Shown: positions 37,888 through 50,500 of the stretch, in pieces
How positions within the stretch are numbered: position 1 is the stretch's first letter
How the letters are laid out: every line of letters begins with the position of its first letter
NCBI GenBank assembly: GCA_964247055.1
Contig: OZ176054.1
Coordinates: forward strand, 10,664,001 to 10,728,000
Direction of reading: 5' to 3'
DNA length: 64,000 nt
DNA from: Paragordius varius
Lineage: Eukaryota; Nematomorpha
Position numbers and translations under genes: made by a program
The notes under the pieces: model-generated
Seen by the model: the letters and a program-made list of their open reading frames with translations, nothing else
What the model was told of the DNA's origin: nothing
Databases searched by the model: none

Positions 37888-39722
37888 TGTGACCAGATAT
37901 TTTGAACTGTGACGCAGTACAAAATTAAAACATAATTGGTCTGTTTTTACATTGGTGTGGTATATTACACAATTTTCACAAAAAACATCCAGATGAAATA
38001 TATTTACTCTGATAGGAAAATATCAGGATTATCATGGTGCCTTTTGTTCAAATTTTTAGATGTAGGCCCTAAAAGTCCCAATTTTTTGGCTCTTTTAAAA
38101 TGAACTGTTCTCTAAAATAAACGCGAAAATTCTGATAATCGTGCAATAATTTTAAATATATGCTATATTGTGAAATACATTTTTAAAAAAATGCATACTA
38201 TCAATTCAATTTTTAGCAAATTGTAAAGCGTACTTCTTACTATTTTGACCATGATGGAAACGATATAAACGGTTGATTTAAACCATTTATGTATATAACT
38301 AGCGTAAATCTCTTGCTGCTACGCAGCCCGAGGAAGTCCTTCGGACTTCTGGGGGGAGGGCTATTCGAAAAAGGGACAATAAAATGATCCACATATGTGG
38401 ATTATTTCGAAACATTATTTAATAGATCTCATAGAAATTTTAAAACGGTGCATTCATACTAATATATTGTTTTGGGGGAAAAATAGATTTAAAAAATTAT
38501 TTTTGTGGCCTTTGTTTTTCGAAAAAAATGGCAATTTACGGGGGAGCGGGTAAAAGAGACCCTAAATTAAAGCAGCGAGCCGACTATGTTCGGCGCAATC
38601 GAAAATATTGAATGGTCCAACACTTTCCGGAAAATTGTTTCAAAGACATGATTTTTGTGGACTTCTGTTTTCAAAAAAAACGTTTTTTACACGGGGTGAG
38701 CCCGAACTGGGGGCCTAATTCAAAAAACGGGCGAAGCTATTATCGGGACATTCATTAATGATTATATTTTTTCGATATTTGGATTCGAATGGGTCTACCG
38801 GTTTTCCGGAAACAGATCACAATGCCAGCATTTTCCATTTTATAAATATATGGATTCGATAATTCGAAACATTTTTCTTACCCAGTATTATTGTGTTTTT
38901 TACAAAAATTCACCAAAATTTGAAAGCAAACAAACCTTTAAATTAAAATTCTCAACCAATAATAATGTTCAACATCATCGAATTATTTAGAAAAAGGGTT
39001 TTATTATATCTTAAAGCGTTATACCGTTTCCATTATGCTATAAAATAGTTTACAGTGCGCCTCAAAAAAATATCTCAAATTTTTCAAAAAAATTGAAAAC
39101 TAATAAAAATCAAAGTTTAAGAAAAAAAATCAAGAAATATCATATCTCCTATCTAATGAGTATAGAAAACGTAAAAAACTATTAACTTGTATAATAAATT
39201 TTAAATATCATGGGAATATATTTTTCTATATGATTTACCGTTTGATAATTATAACAAATGAACTTTCTAAACTTGATCAAATATTTATTAAAATATCATA
39301 AATTATTTTGTTAATTTTAAATTTAGAGGCCTCTTTTTGCGGCAGTCCTGAGTGAAAGAGCCATTAGCCTGAATCTTACGGTGCAGAGATTTAAAGTTTC
39401 GCCATTGCGCGAAAGGGTGCAATCCTAAGCTTTCGATCCAAAACTCAATTTTATGTATAATTCGAGCAAAAAATAAAATATTAACCAATTCAATCTTAGT
39501 TTTGTACCGCAAAATGAACCATTTCTTTACAAATGATGGGGTTATTTTTACAAAGGGTACTTTAAAATATTTTTTTAAATAAATAAAAGGTAATTAATAT
39601 ATATTAAAAAAAATTAAATATTTTTCAATTTCAAAAAGCAGTACAAAAGTGGGCGCAGTACAGTCGCGGTTTTTTTCTGAAAACCCAGTACTGTACTGCG
39701 AAAAACAGCCTATCTGGTCACA
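37888..39722. mobile_element. DNA transposon-like element with TGTGACCAGATA ends and a nested repeat
   Basis: Left end TGTGACCAGATATTTTGAAC then GTGACGCAGTAC; right end read inward TGTGACCAGATAGGCTG then CGCAGTAC. The same terminal sequence occurs at the right side of the 10240-10960 element, so this is a family. The inner left part carries the TCATGGTGCC arm. The body is interrupted by copy 3 of the 1.7-kb repeat (38295-38880). No transposase or clear target duplication was seen. Confidence 0.6.
38295..38880 (+). repeat. Short copy 3 of the 1.7-kb repeat
   Basis: Starts near AACTAGCGTAAATCTC with GCTGCTACGCAGCCCG and a second small hairpin, GAAGTCCTTCGGACTTC. It then matches only the tail of copies 1 and 2 (GGGAGCGGGTAAAAG, GCGAGCCGACTATG, ACCGGTTTTCCGGAA, TTTATAAATAT). 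The internal tandem monomers are absent. Confidence 0.75.
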
Positions 39723-40426
39723 TTACTATACAATTCAATAGTATTAAAAATTTCGCACCTTAAAATTTTGATTTAATAGTTGCATTTTATTTTTTAATTG
39801 AGAGTGTTTTATTATACTTTATAGTTTTTTATGCTTAATTATAGCAGGAACGGCTCTTCGACACAATTTCGAAAAAACGAATTTTTGATGTTAACACGGT
39901 ATCCACAAAGTACCCATATATATATATGTATGTATATATTCTAATGGTTTTTTTGGTTTTGGGCCCTTACATGTGATTAAAAAAATATATCGCTTTGTGG
40001 TTGCTGCTTTACATCGGAAAATAACGTAATCTGCGTATATTTTGTATAAATTTTTTTGGCATATAAAAAGCAAAAAATTAAAAATTTCAAATTTTAGATG
40101 TGTGCTCGACATGTTTTAAATTTATGGACCCGTCTTATTGGCAAGTAAAATAAAGGCGAGCGCTATATTACATTCTACTTTTGACATCAAATAATAATTA
40201 TCCCGAAAATGTAAATATTTTTCTATTAATTTATGGTAAAATTTTTATGAAGCAAATTTTATGTAACACTAAAGCATTGGTACGCCCGGTATGAATACTT
40301 TAAGATACCTAAAACATATTAAAGTAGCAAGAACATATATTTTTGCTTCTTCAAGATATTAAATATTTATTCTAAAGCGAATGTTTGAGCACGCATTTCT
40401 CACCATGTGGTTCTAAACATCATGGT

Positions 40427-43400
40427 ATGTGCGGTATATTTTTCGCTCTAAATATTTTTAAAAAATGTGACTTTCTCCCGGAGAAATCCAAAGCACAATT
40501 ATTTCAACGTGGACCCGATTCTTTTGCAAACATTTCCATTACCTATAAAAGTAATAATTTGTGTTTTTGGTCCAGCGTTTTGCACCTTAGGGGAGAATAT
40601 GTATCCAAACAACCCATTCTAATAGATAATAATATTTTGCAATGGAACGGGGAATGTTTTGATGAGGTTTATTTTTTATAAATTTATAGTCTATTTCGGA
40701 ATCCCAAGAATTATCTGATTCATCCTATATTTCGAAAATTTTAAACGCAAAACCATTTAATGTACCCGCTGTTATGAGTTCATGCGTGGGCCCTTACGCC
40801 TTTGTTTACTTTCACGTATAAAAAAATTTTAATTTTAGCAAGACAGCAACATTTTATGGTTTGGAAAAGATATCTTTGGTCGCCGAAGTTTACTCATTTT
40901 TCTGGAAAAGTCGTCAAAGCGTTTGACCTTGTCATCTATAGAATGTTTTAATGAAATGGTATGTATAGTCATTATGTTATTAGAGTTATAAGGATGTTAT
41001 TCCCGGAATCTATTCAATTAGTCTAGATTACCCGCAAGAATTCGAATTAAAATTTTATCCTCATCCTTCCATATTGAATACAGCTAGTTTAAATAATTGT
41101 TCAGATATATGCAGTCTAACGAATTCGTTGGACATTCTTTACAAATTTAAGCAACATCTTATTAATTCTATAAAAGTAAGAACTCTCAATACCATTCCCT
41201 TAAAATGTCGTTTGTGCAAAAATGTTAAAAACATTCACTGTGAACATTCCCGCATTGCTGTCCTTTTTAGTGGTGGAATTGATTGCCTTATCTTAACACT
41301 TTTACTTGATGAGTAAATATTTAGTTTATTTTATACAGAAACAAACATCTTTTTATAAAACACGAGATAGAATCTCTTCACATAAAAAATTATAGTTAGC
41401 TATAGATTGGATAAATTTTAAGTACGTGAAAATTTAACGGCTATTATATGCTAAAGAGTACATTTTGTAAATCAACATTCATTTCAGTCTTTCGTTTCGA
41501 ATTGGGGTGGTTGGGTACCCCAGGCTTGTTTAAAATTTAATTTAAAAATATGGGAGTAATCAAAACGCAAAAGTTTTAGCTTCCACTTATATAACATTGA
41601 ACCGAAATATAAAAAATTCACTCAAATGTTTGATATCATTTATTATTAGGTCAAATACATAGGCAAATTTGGCCAACATGACATGTGTGCATTAGCGCGA
41701 TTTTAAAATAATCAACTACCACTTTTTCTGTTTCTATCAATGTTATATGTGTTTTAAATATAAAATTAGCTTTGATTTTAGTTTTAAAATTAAAATAGGA
41801 TATCTTGCAAAATAAAAATGGCGTTGAAGTAGTTTGATATGGAACTTTTATTAATTTTATTTAGATGTTTCGGCTTTATTTATTTTTTTGTAAGTACTAG
41901 CATAATAAATTAGGACCGTCTGTGTCAGTATTTTTTCAAGAATATAAACTCAAAATATGGGGTATCTAGATACCCCATATTTGGATCGAAGTGTTAATGC
42001 GGATTATAATGGAATAATTCTATGGTTTTTTAAGATTAACCCTTTACTAAAATTTCAGCAAAATTAAATCTTTTTAATTTACTAATTATAAATAATTTGA
42101 GGGACCTAAATCAATTCTGATTGAAATGATATTATTGAGCCCCTAAAAGACCCTAATGTTGGTACATTATTAAAAATGCATGTTTTTGGCGCCTTACTTG
42201 AAAACATATATAACTATAATACTAAAAATTTTTAAACTAATTTTATTGTTAAAATTTTTTTATAGAAATTGTTCAATGAGGAGTATATTTTAAGGTTAGT
42301 TAATTATTTTCCATAACCCAATTTTGAGGTTATCTTGCAGACACTTGTGTCACACAATAATATCACGAAAAATTCCAGATGAAACATATATGAATCCTAA
42401 TCGATAAATGTATGAGGATTCTTTCATGGATTAATTTTAAAGATAATCCCGCATAAAATACCACATTGGTTTTTAAATAATATTCTAATCTTTTTCTCAT
42501 AATTGAAATCAGTTTATTTATAAATCAAGGTTGGTATATTTGTTGTTGACGTCTATTTTATTCATGACATTACAATCGACTTTGTCAATCCAGGGTACGT
42601 GAATCAGATCTTTCCAGCCCTTGCAACGAATCTTGTGGTGTTTCTTTTTTTAAGTAAACCTTTTTCTGTATGTCATAGATTGCTTTCGTGTCCTTGTTTA
42701 AGGGACAGAAATGTTTTTTAAGCTTAGGGATTATTATTAACTGTGAATAGAATATATTACTGATATTCACTAGCATAATATTTTTATGTGGCATAATGTA
42801 ATTTAGTTTTAAAATGGACCTATGTATTATCTATATTAAATTTTTAAGGGATGCAACAAATTAATGGATTTAAATTGAACTATAAATGATTTATCATTCA
42901 TTTTTTAAATGTGATGAAATAGTTTATTTTTATATTATTTTATGCAACCTTTTTTGTTGGGTTTCGAAATAATATCTGGTATGAAACCGACTTCAAGTCC
43001 TGTATATTTTTGAACTAATCGTTTGGCTATTTGTTTCTCAATCAGGCGCTATCTAAACCCTAAAACTGGCCCATGTTTATTATAACACCAGGAAGCCCAA
43101 ATTTGTCAGGAGCTAAAGGAATATTCTCAAGAAGTTATTACTCAAAATTTTGAATCCTCCTATATATCACGTTTTTAAAAATCTAAGATTCATAAACCGT
43201 CTGATTCAAAAACAATTAGCCAATCGATTACTGCGAAAGTAAGCGGGACTTGTCGATTTATTGTTTGGTCTTTGTTTTAAAATTCAATAATAAAAGGTGC
43301 TGCATACATAATATAAAAATAAAACATTATCGCAATTGTTTTTATTTAAATATTCAAAATTTTACAAATACTTTTAACACATTTTTTGTCCCTTAAAACT

Positions 43401-44527
43401 TTAATGTAGATATATGGGTTATTATTAATTAATGGTAATGGGTGCAATAACAAAATTATTTTTAAAATTATGATATGAATGAATAAAATAATAATGTATG
43501 TTACTTAAATCCATTATTCATAATCTTTGAGAAGTAAAACACTTTTGTTTGTTAAACATGGACACGAAAGCAATATATAACATCTCTAATGCAAAATTAA
43601 ATGTATGCAAGAAATTCAAAAGATGAAACACCACACGATTCATTGCAAGGGCTTGTAAAGGATATGTTCCAACTACCCCCTAATATCTTAATTTATAGTG
43701 GTATGGGTAAAAGACAGAGTCCAGCTTTATCCATACCAATCAATGAATAAAACTCAATACAACAAGGATTTCAGACCCTAATAATTTCTAGTTTAAATTT
43801 GGCGAAAAAAAATATAGTAATAGGAAAACGGCAAATATGGCATTTTTTATGTGAATCATCAAATTTAATTTAATTTCTAATGGCTTCCTATATATTTTCT
43901 GGTTTTATAATATAAACTTTTGCAAAAAAAATAAAAATAGTTTTTTAAAAAAACGAATTATGTTTATATTCTTCAAATTTCTTTCATGACAAGCCTGATA
44001 TATTTATCTATCAGTATTTATAAATTTTATTTGAATTTTATGTCTGCTTTGTGTAATTGACGTTAATATCAATACAATAATGAAGTGATTAATCAGTAAT
44101 TGAAAATGCTTTTTAAAAACAAGAAAAGCGCTGCATTTTTTATGAGAATAATCTTTAAATTTCATAGTATTTTACAATTTATTAATATATCTACAACTTA
44201 TTTGAATGGCTAATAATGACATACATAAAAATATACACCCCCAAATATTATTCCCTTACCATATAATAAAATCGGATCGGATAGCATTGGCTAATAGCTG
44301 GAATATCGATTTCCATATTAATAATGATGATATTATGAAACAAAATGTCAAAATTTATCAAAACTCTAGTAATCCATTTTAAAATTAGGTAGGAGGTCTT
44401 ATCATTCATGAAAGTTTTGTTTAAGGGATATATATTTTACAGATATCTTTCTAATTTTTCGATATAGTTAAAAGATATTTATGTATCCAAAAATGTGCAT
44501 AAAATATGCATACCTTTAAGAGGCAAC

Positions 44528-44595
<68 letters not shown>

Positions 44596-47500
44596 CGAAG
44601 TATCAATACAATATGCAAAAATATACATAAAAAATTTACAAACTTTGAGGTCGTTCTTATCACAGCTCACAGGAGTCTATCTTTGGAAGTTATATATATA
44701 CATATATGTCATTTAAATTAGAAGAAAATTATAATCATGAGACTATCTTGAACATATAGCTAACAATGGGCGCATAGTGTTTTATTTTTACTTGGAAACA
44801 ATAAGGTGTTAAATGAATACTTTATCATTTGTTAATAAATATTAAAAATTTTGCGATTATTTTTTCCGAACATATGTAAAAGGGGTCAACTCACAAAAAT
44901 ATTGAACCATACAAGTTCGATTTTAAATTACTTTCCAATTTAATTCGATATTATGCTTTTCCAGAACTTTATAAACTATTAATTTTTTATAAGAATTTTG
45001 GATACCAAAGAACCGATCGATTTATTGAATGTTTCGTTTGAACATATACCATCAAAATCTCTGCAAAATAATAAAAATGGAGCTCGTGGTTTGAATGAAA
45101 AGTAAATTTTTAATAACGTTTTTATTTTGATAATTTTTTTATATAATATTTTATTGCTAATTTACTCTTTATTACATCAAACTTTAACTAGAAAAACTGA
45201 TATATAATGATAAATATGATAATGAACCTTAGGTATTGATATTTTTGATTTTCTGCTGGCAAAAAGGTTTTTTAATTCTTATTTTCCTAGGGTGTGCCAA
45301 AATAAAAAAATTTTGTTGGGAAAAGCTTGAAATGATACTAATTAATTTTATTTTTTAATTATAAAATATCTTTAAAACGCCTTAGTATCTTATTTTTTTG
45401 GTGGAAATATGGAATAATCAACGTATTAATAATACTCTATGGTTGATAAGATATAATTAAGTATATTGGAAACAACTAGATCTGGGGTGTCCAACACAAT
45501 TGCCCCTACAGGCCGCATTCGCAGTATATATGGGCATCAAATATTTTATTAGATTATAAATGTAAATCTATAAAAACTACTATTTGTTTTAAATTTTTTC
45601 CCTAGATTTATTGCCTAAATTCGGAAAGATTATTATAAAAGTTAAAAAAATCAGTTTTGCGTAGATTTTGTTAAATTTTGTAATTAAAATTTCTCGGCAG
45701 AAATATTTTGGAGGGCGGCCACATGTTTAACACCCCTAATCTAGATATATATATAATTTATCGCACTTTATCTATAATGTTTACGATGATGGATATAAGT
45801 TTTTTAATAATATAACTCAGTGGTACTCACCAAAAAAATTTGACAGGCCAAATAAATATATTTTTTTTTGAGGGCCATGAATCTTATAATGGCAAATCCA
45901 TAGCTATTTGACACATATGTACATATATACTCTAAATCAGCACAATAAATTTTTTGCGAATCGCTTGTATATCCAGCTAAACTCGTTTTGCATCATTTAG
46001 TTAAAAAATTAATATATTTTGATTACAACATTTATTTTAATATTAACCAATAATTTTTGACAAATTTGGTTTCGCCTCATAGGCCAATTATACGTCGTGC
46101 ATATGATCATCGGTTAAGCGATTTCTGTACGTATTCTTCACATACTTCATTTTTGAATATGCCGTCTCACACATGTAAGTTGAGGAAAAAACAGTTGGAA
46201 TAACTTAAGCTCATTTTATATTTTCATTTTTATTTGGCAATCTTGCCATAACTCTAAATAACTTTCTTCTCTACGATTCTCCTTGAACATAGTCTACAAA
46301 TTGGAATCATTTTTAACTACGAATTCTTCAATGATATGCGCCTGATCAAAACCGAAATACTCAAGTTGCTTAATATTCAATATATCCATATGACATGGAT
46401 TTTTAACGAGTTTTAAGCGATTTCTAATATTTCTTAATTCTTGAAATCTGAATTTTATCTCATTAAATAAAGTTAAATGATTGTCTATTATTAAATTGAT
46501 CTCCGCGGTAAATTCCATATTTTCTTCATATATCATTCTAAGCGTTGGAAAATATAGGTGTGTTTTATTTATAAAATCTTGTTTATATATCATTAATTTT
46601 TCTTCAAAAGCAAATTTTTGATTAGTAAATTGGGTTATAATTTTGCTTCCATCAAGACTTGTATTAATACTAAGTTATAAGTAATGTCGCAAAGTTAGGC
46701 TAATGAAACCCACCATTTGTCACTATCAATTTCCTCGTCAATCCTGTTATTTCTTATAAAAAAAATCATGTCTTAAAACAATATCTATTTAATACTTTAA
46801 TAGCCATCTCACAGCGGTGTAAAAAAATATTCAAACTCCATGAAGATATCTTTCAGAGCGTTTTTAAATTTAACGGTGGTTTAATTATCTGCCACGGATG
46901 TGGTTAACTATGTCCACAACTGTTTTAATTACTAATGATTCATCTTTTTAAAACCAAGTTTTGCTGATGAATAAAGCAGTGAAAAAATATATTGTAAATT
47001 ATATTTGTTTTTCAAAAGAGCAATAAATCCTTTGTTTATTCCAATCATAGAGGGAGAGCCATCTGTGCAGATCAAAACCAATTTCTTAGATATATCATTA
47101 TTATCGAAAAAAAGCTAAATATTTCGAGATAATCACTTCCTTTCGTGGTATTATACATTGGTAAAAATTTTAAATATTCCTCGTTGATTATGTTGTCGTT
47201 GCAAAATCTCACGAAAAGAGCACATTGAGATGTTAAACTAATATCAGTGCTAGAATCAATAGCAATACTAAAGTATTTGCAGTTTTTCAGAGCCAATAAT
47301 GTATTGTTAAAAATATATTTAAACTAATCTTCAATGCGTCAAGCACATGTTGAATCAGAAAGTTGAAGTATATGATTTGATCTTTATTGTGGAATTTATC
47401 AAATAAAAAAGTGCAACCATTTATTAGATATTCTTTTATAAGATGGGAATCAGTAAAAAACGGTTTTATATTTTTTCCTAAAATATAGCGAATTTCATAC

Positions 47501-50500
47501 GAAGCTAATGTTACAGCTTTTTGCTGGGAGAAAGCTATGAATATAATAGATTTTTGTTCGGGTATAATTCCTTAATCTTTTTATATTTTTCGTTTCTTTC
47601 CTCATGATTTTCTGGTAATTTATGAGAATGATAGATTCTGAGCTGTCTTTCAATATTGTATTGATTATGTTGTCCTTACCTATAAGGCAGGTAACTATTA
47701 AATACGAAAAAGAATTTCTCTTCCCATTCTTTTTAGCAATTTTCATCGGAAAATTTACGTTTTTTAGCATTAGATGTCATCCTCTGAAATATTTAAATAT
47801 GTAATTTTTTTCAAAAAAATAGAAATATAATTTGAATTGTGCTATAAAAAACAGATCGAAATTAATGATGTTGATTTGAAAAATATTTTATGAGAATGAG
47901 TTAGTAAAAAAAGATGCAGGATAGCAATGAAGAGAATTAGATGCACGTTTGGGTGAAAAGCTTGCTTAAATACAAAAAAGGAATGCAATAAAAATTTCAG
48001 AATAGAAAAGAAAATAGAATACAGAAACGTGTGCGAAAATTTTGAAATCATTTTAATGTAGGGAAATTTTTTTAAATTTCAAATTGGATATAAAATAAAA
48101 ATTACAAATTAAATCCAAATAAAATAAATTAATATTTACATAAGCGAAAATTCTAAGTGTAATTTAAAAATTCATCAATAAAAAAATATTTTAAGTATCA
48201 ATATGGTTATAGGGCAATTTTAAAGCACTCTCAGGGCCGCATGCGGCCCGCGAGCCGCGGTTTGAGTACCACTGATATAACTTGTTATTCCATTAAGAAT
48301 TGTATTTTTCTTGAAAGCCAAATTTTAAGGATTTAATGGTAAAATAGGATTTTGATGTTAAATTTTGTTTTTCAATAAATTATTACTAAATAACTCCGTA
48401 TTCGATATGATCCACCTCATGGTATGCTTGGAATCTTAAACACAATTGTTAAAAAATAGTTTTCCGAGACATGATATAGCTGATTAAGCGAATAAGAAAC
48501 CATTATCTTCGAAAGAGTTTGCTTTATAAGTTAAGATATTTCGTAAAATTTTGCTCAAACTTTAAAACAATAAAATAATAAGCCATCAATGTAATTTGAT
48601 ATAGAAAATTATTAATATATATATTTTAAAAACATCTACATTGGATGCACTTTGACAGTTTAAGTTTGTATATATAAATTCATGCAAGAATTAATTCAGT
48701 AGTATCCATTATCCGGTAAAAACATTTAAGCGACTACTTAGTTTAATATTTTTTAATCAGACGGTAAATTTTACTTAATATTATTAAATTTCCCATTCAA
48801 AATATTTTTAATATACGTCAATTTGGTTTAGAAATCTTGGTGTGATAACCTCCACATGTTTTGATTCTCCGGACCGTCTTAATGCCATTGCAGCTGTCAA
48901 ATATTTAAGGCAGAAAAACAGAAGAGTTGACCAGCGTTGTCGTGTTTGGAACTTTGTATCCATAAATGTTTCACACCATGATTTGAAGGCTATGACACCC
49001 GTCATATCTGAGCTTATGAGGCCGGGTAGTGGGGATCCTTTGCTTGATTCTGGTATTGGACCAGCCCTTTATTTTGGATCACGGGGTCTGGGGCAAGTTC
49101 ACACAATTTCGAAATTGCCAGGATCAGAAAACTCAATAAACACAGAGTTAAATGGTGGTATGCATATATATCTAATTTATATATTCTATTTGGCTACTGT
49201 AGACTTGATAAATATGTCTATATCCTAAGATTTCATACAAGGGTATTTCTTGTACGTTTGATTATTTAAATTTTTTAACATGTCATGATAATTTTTAGAA
49301 TCTGCATATTTGGGGGGCCAAACTCTAGATATTAACAAACCAAAATGTCAAATACAATATCAGTATTTTGTGGCCTAAATTTTTTACATAAACAAAATAA
49401 TATAGCCCTGAAAATACACTATTCACAGAAGGGTTTTTGCGGTTTCGATAATTTCTAACATGTTAAAATATCATAAAAATCCGAAAAAAATAAATTAAGT
49501 TAAATCTTTTGTATATTTCCGATCATTTGTCTTACAAACATTAGGTTTACAAGCACAATACCAATTATAACTAGTAAAATTATAACTATTATCAAATATT
49601 TCACATAATATATAATCTCTTAATAATCAACTTTGCTTCAAATATTTAACCCGTTGCTTATAAAACGCCAAATTTTTTAAATAATTAATATTTGGAAACC
49701 GTGATTCTGGCACCATATTTTTATCCCTAAAAAGGCTAATATAGTTTCATCAATCTCAATATTTATTTTAGGTATGGAAACACTCTTTTGTGAACCCTCA
49801 ACAAAAGAAAACACCACCTTGTATGACAGTACAGCACAAATTCTTTTAAGTGGATTTGGTGCTGATGAATTGCTAGCAGGATATACCAAACATCGTACAG
49901 TTTATCGGTATTTTATAATATATCAATTATTTTACATTACAACGTTTTTAATCGCATTAATGTTTGCTTGCTTAGACGGGGTGGGTATCCTTTGGTGGAA
50001 CAAGAAATTGAAACGTCTCTCAAATCTATGTATATACGTAATTTGGGTCGAGATGATAGGTACTTTTTTGATTAAATATTTATATATCCCAGAATGTAGT
50101 GTTAAATTTAGGGGTAATGTTTTTACGTTGTGGCAAAATTTTTAGATAGATGAGAGGATGGTTTGCCGAAATCTGAAAAAGTTTTGTGGGTCAAAAGAAA
50201 TAAAAATAATCAAATGCGTACACATATAATAATTAGTATTTTGACACCAAATTTTTAAATTAAATCAAGCTATGATGTATTAATATAATAATATTAGGTT
50301 ACGTTTTGTAATAGGATTAAAATGGAATCCTTTTTAAACAGAGTTTTTAAGAGTTTTCTTGTAAAAGCAGCGGTCAGAACTAATAAAGTAAATAAAAACG
50401 TGGTAAATTATGGAATCAGATTTATTATGTATTATATTATATATATATATATAGATATATTGTTTTTTGGGGAATTTCCATATATCATCTAATTTAGCAC

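Larger units (their letters stand above)
36141..40426. other. Intergenic, repeat-rich
   Basis: Between paralogue B and ASNSD1. The left part is AT-rich without recognisable content. From 37888 to 39722 it holds a TIR element with a nested repeat. The last 700 nt are the presumed ASNSD1 promoter side, where I recognise no element; a TCATGGTGC-family arm remnant lies near 39930. Confidence 0.45.

Noticed and set aside
44451-44721. Several open frames coding (Ile-Tyr)n
   Set aside because: Translation of the (TA)n microsatellite, not a protein.
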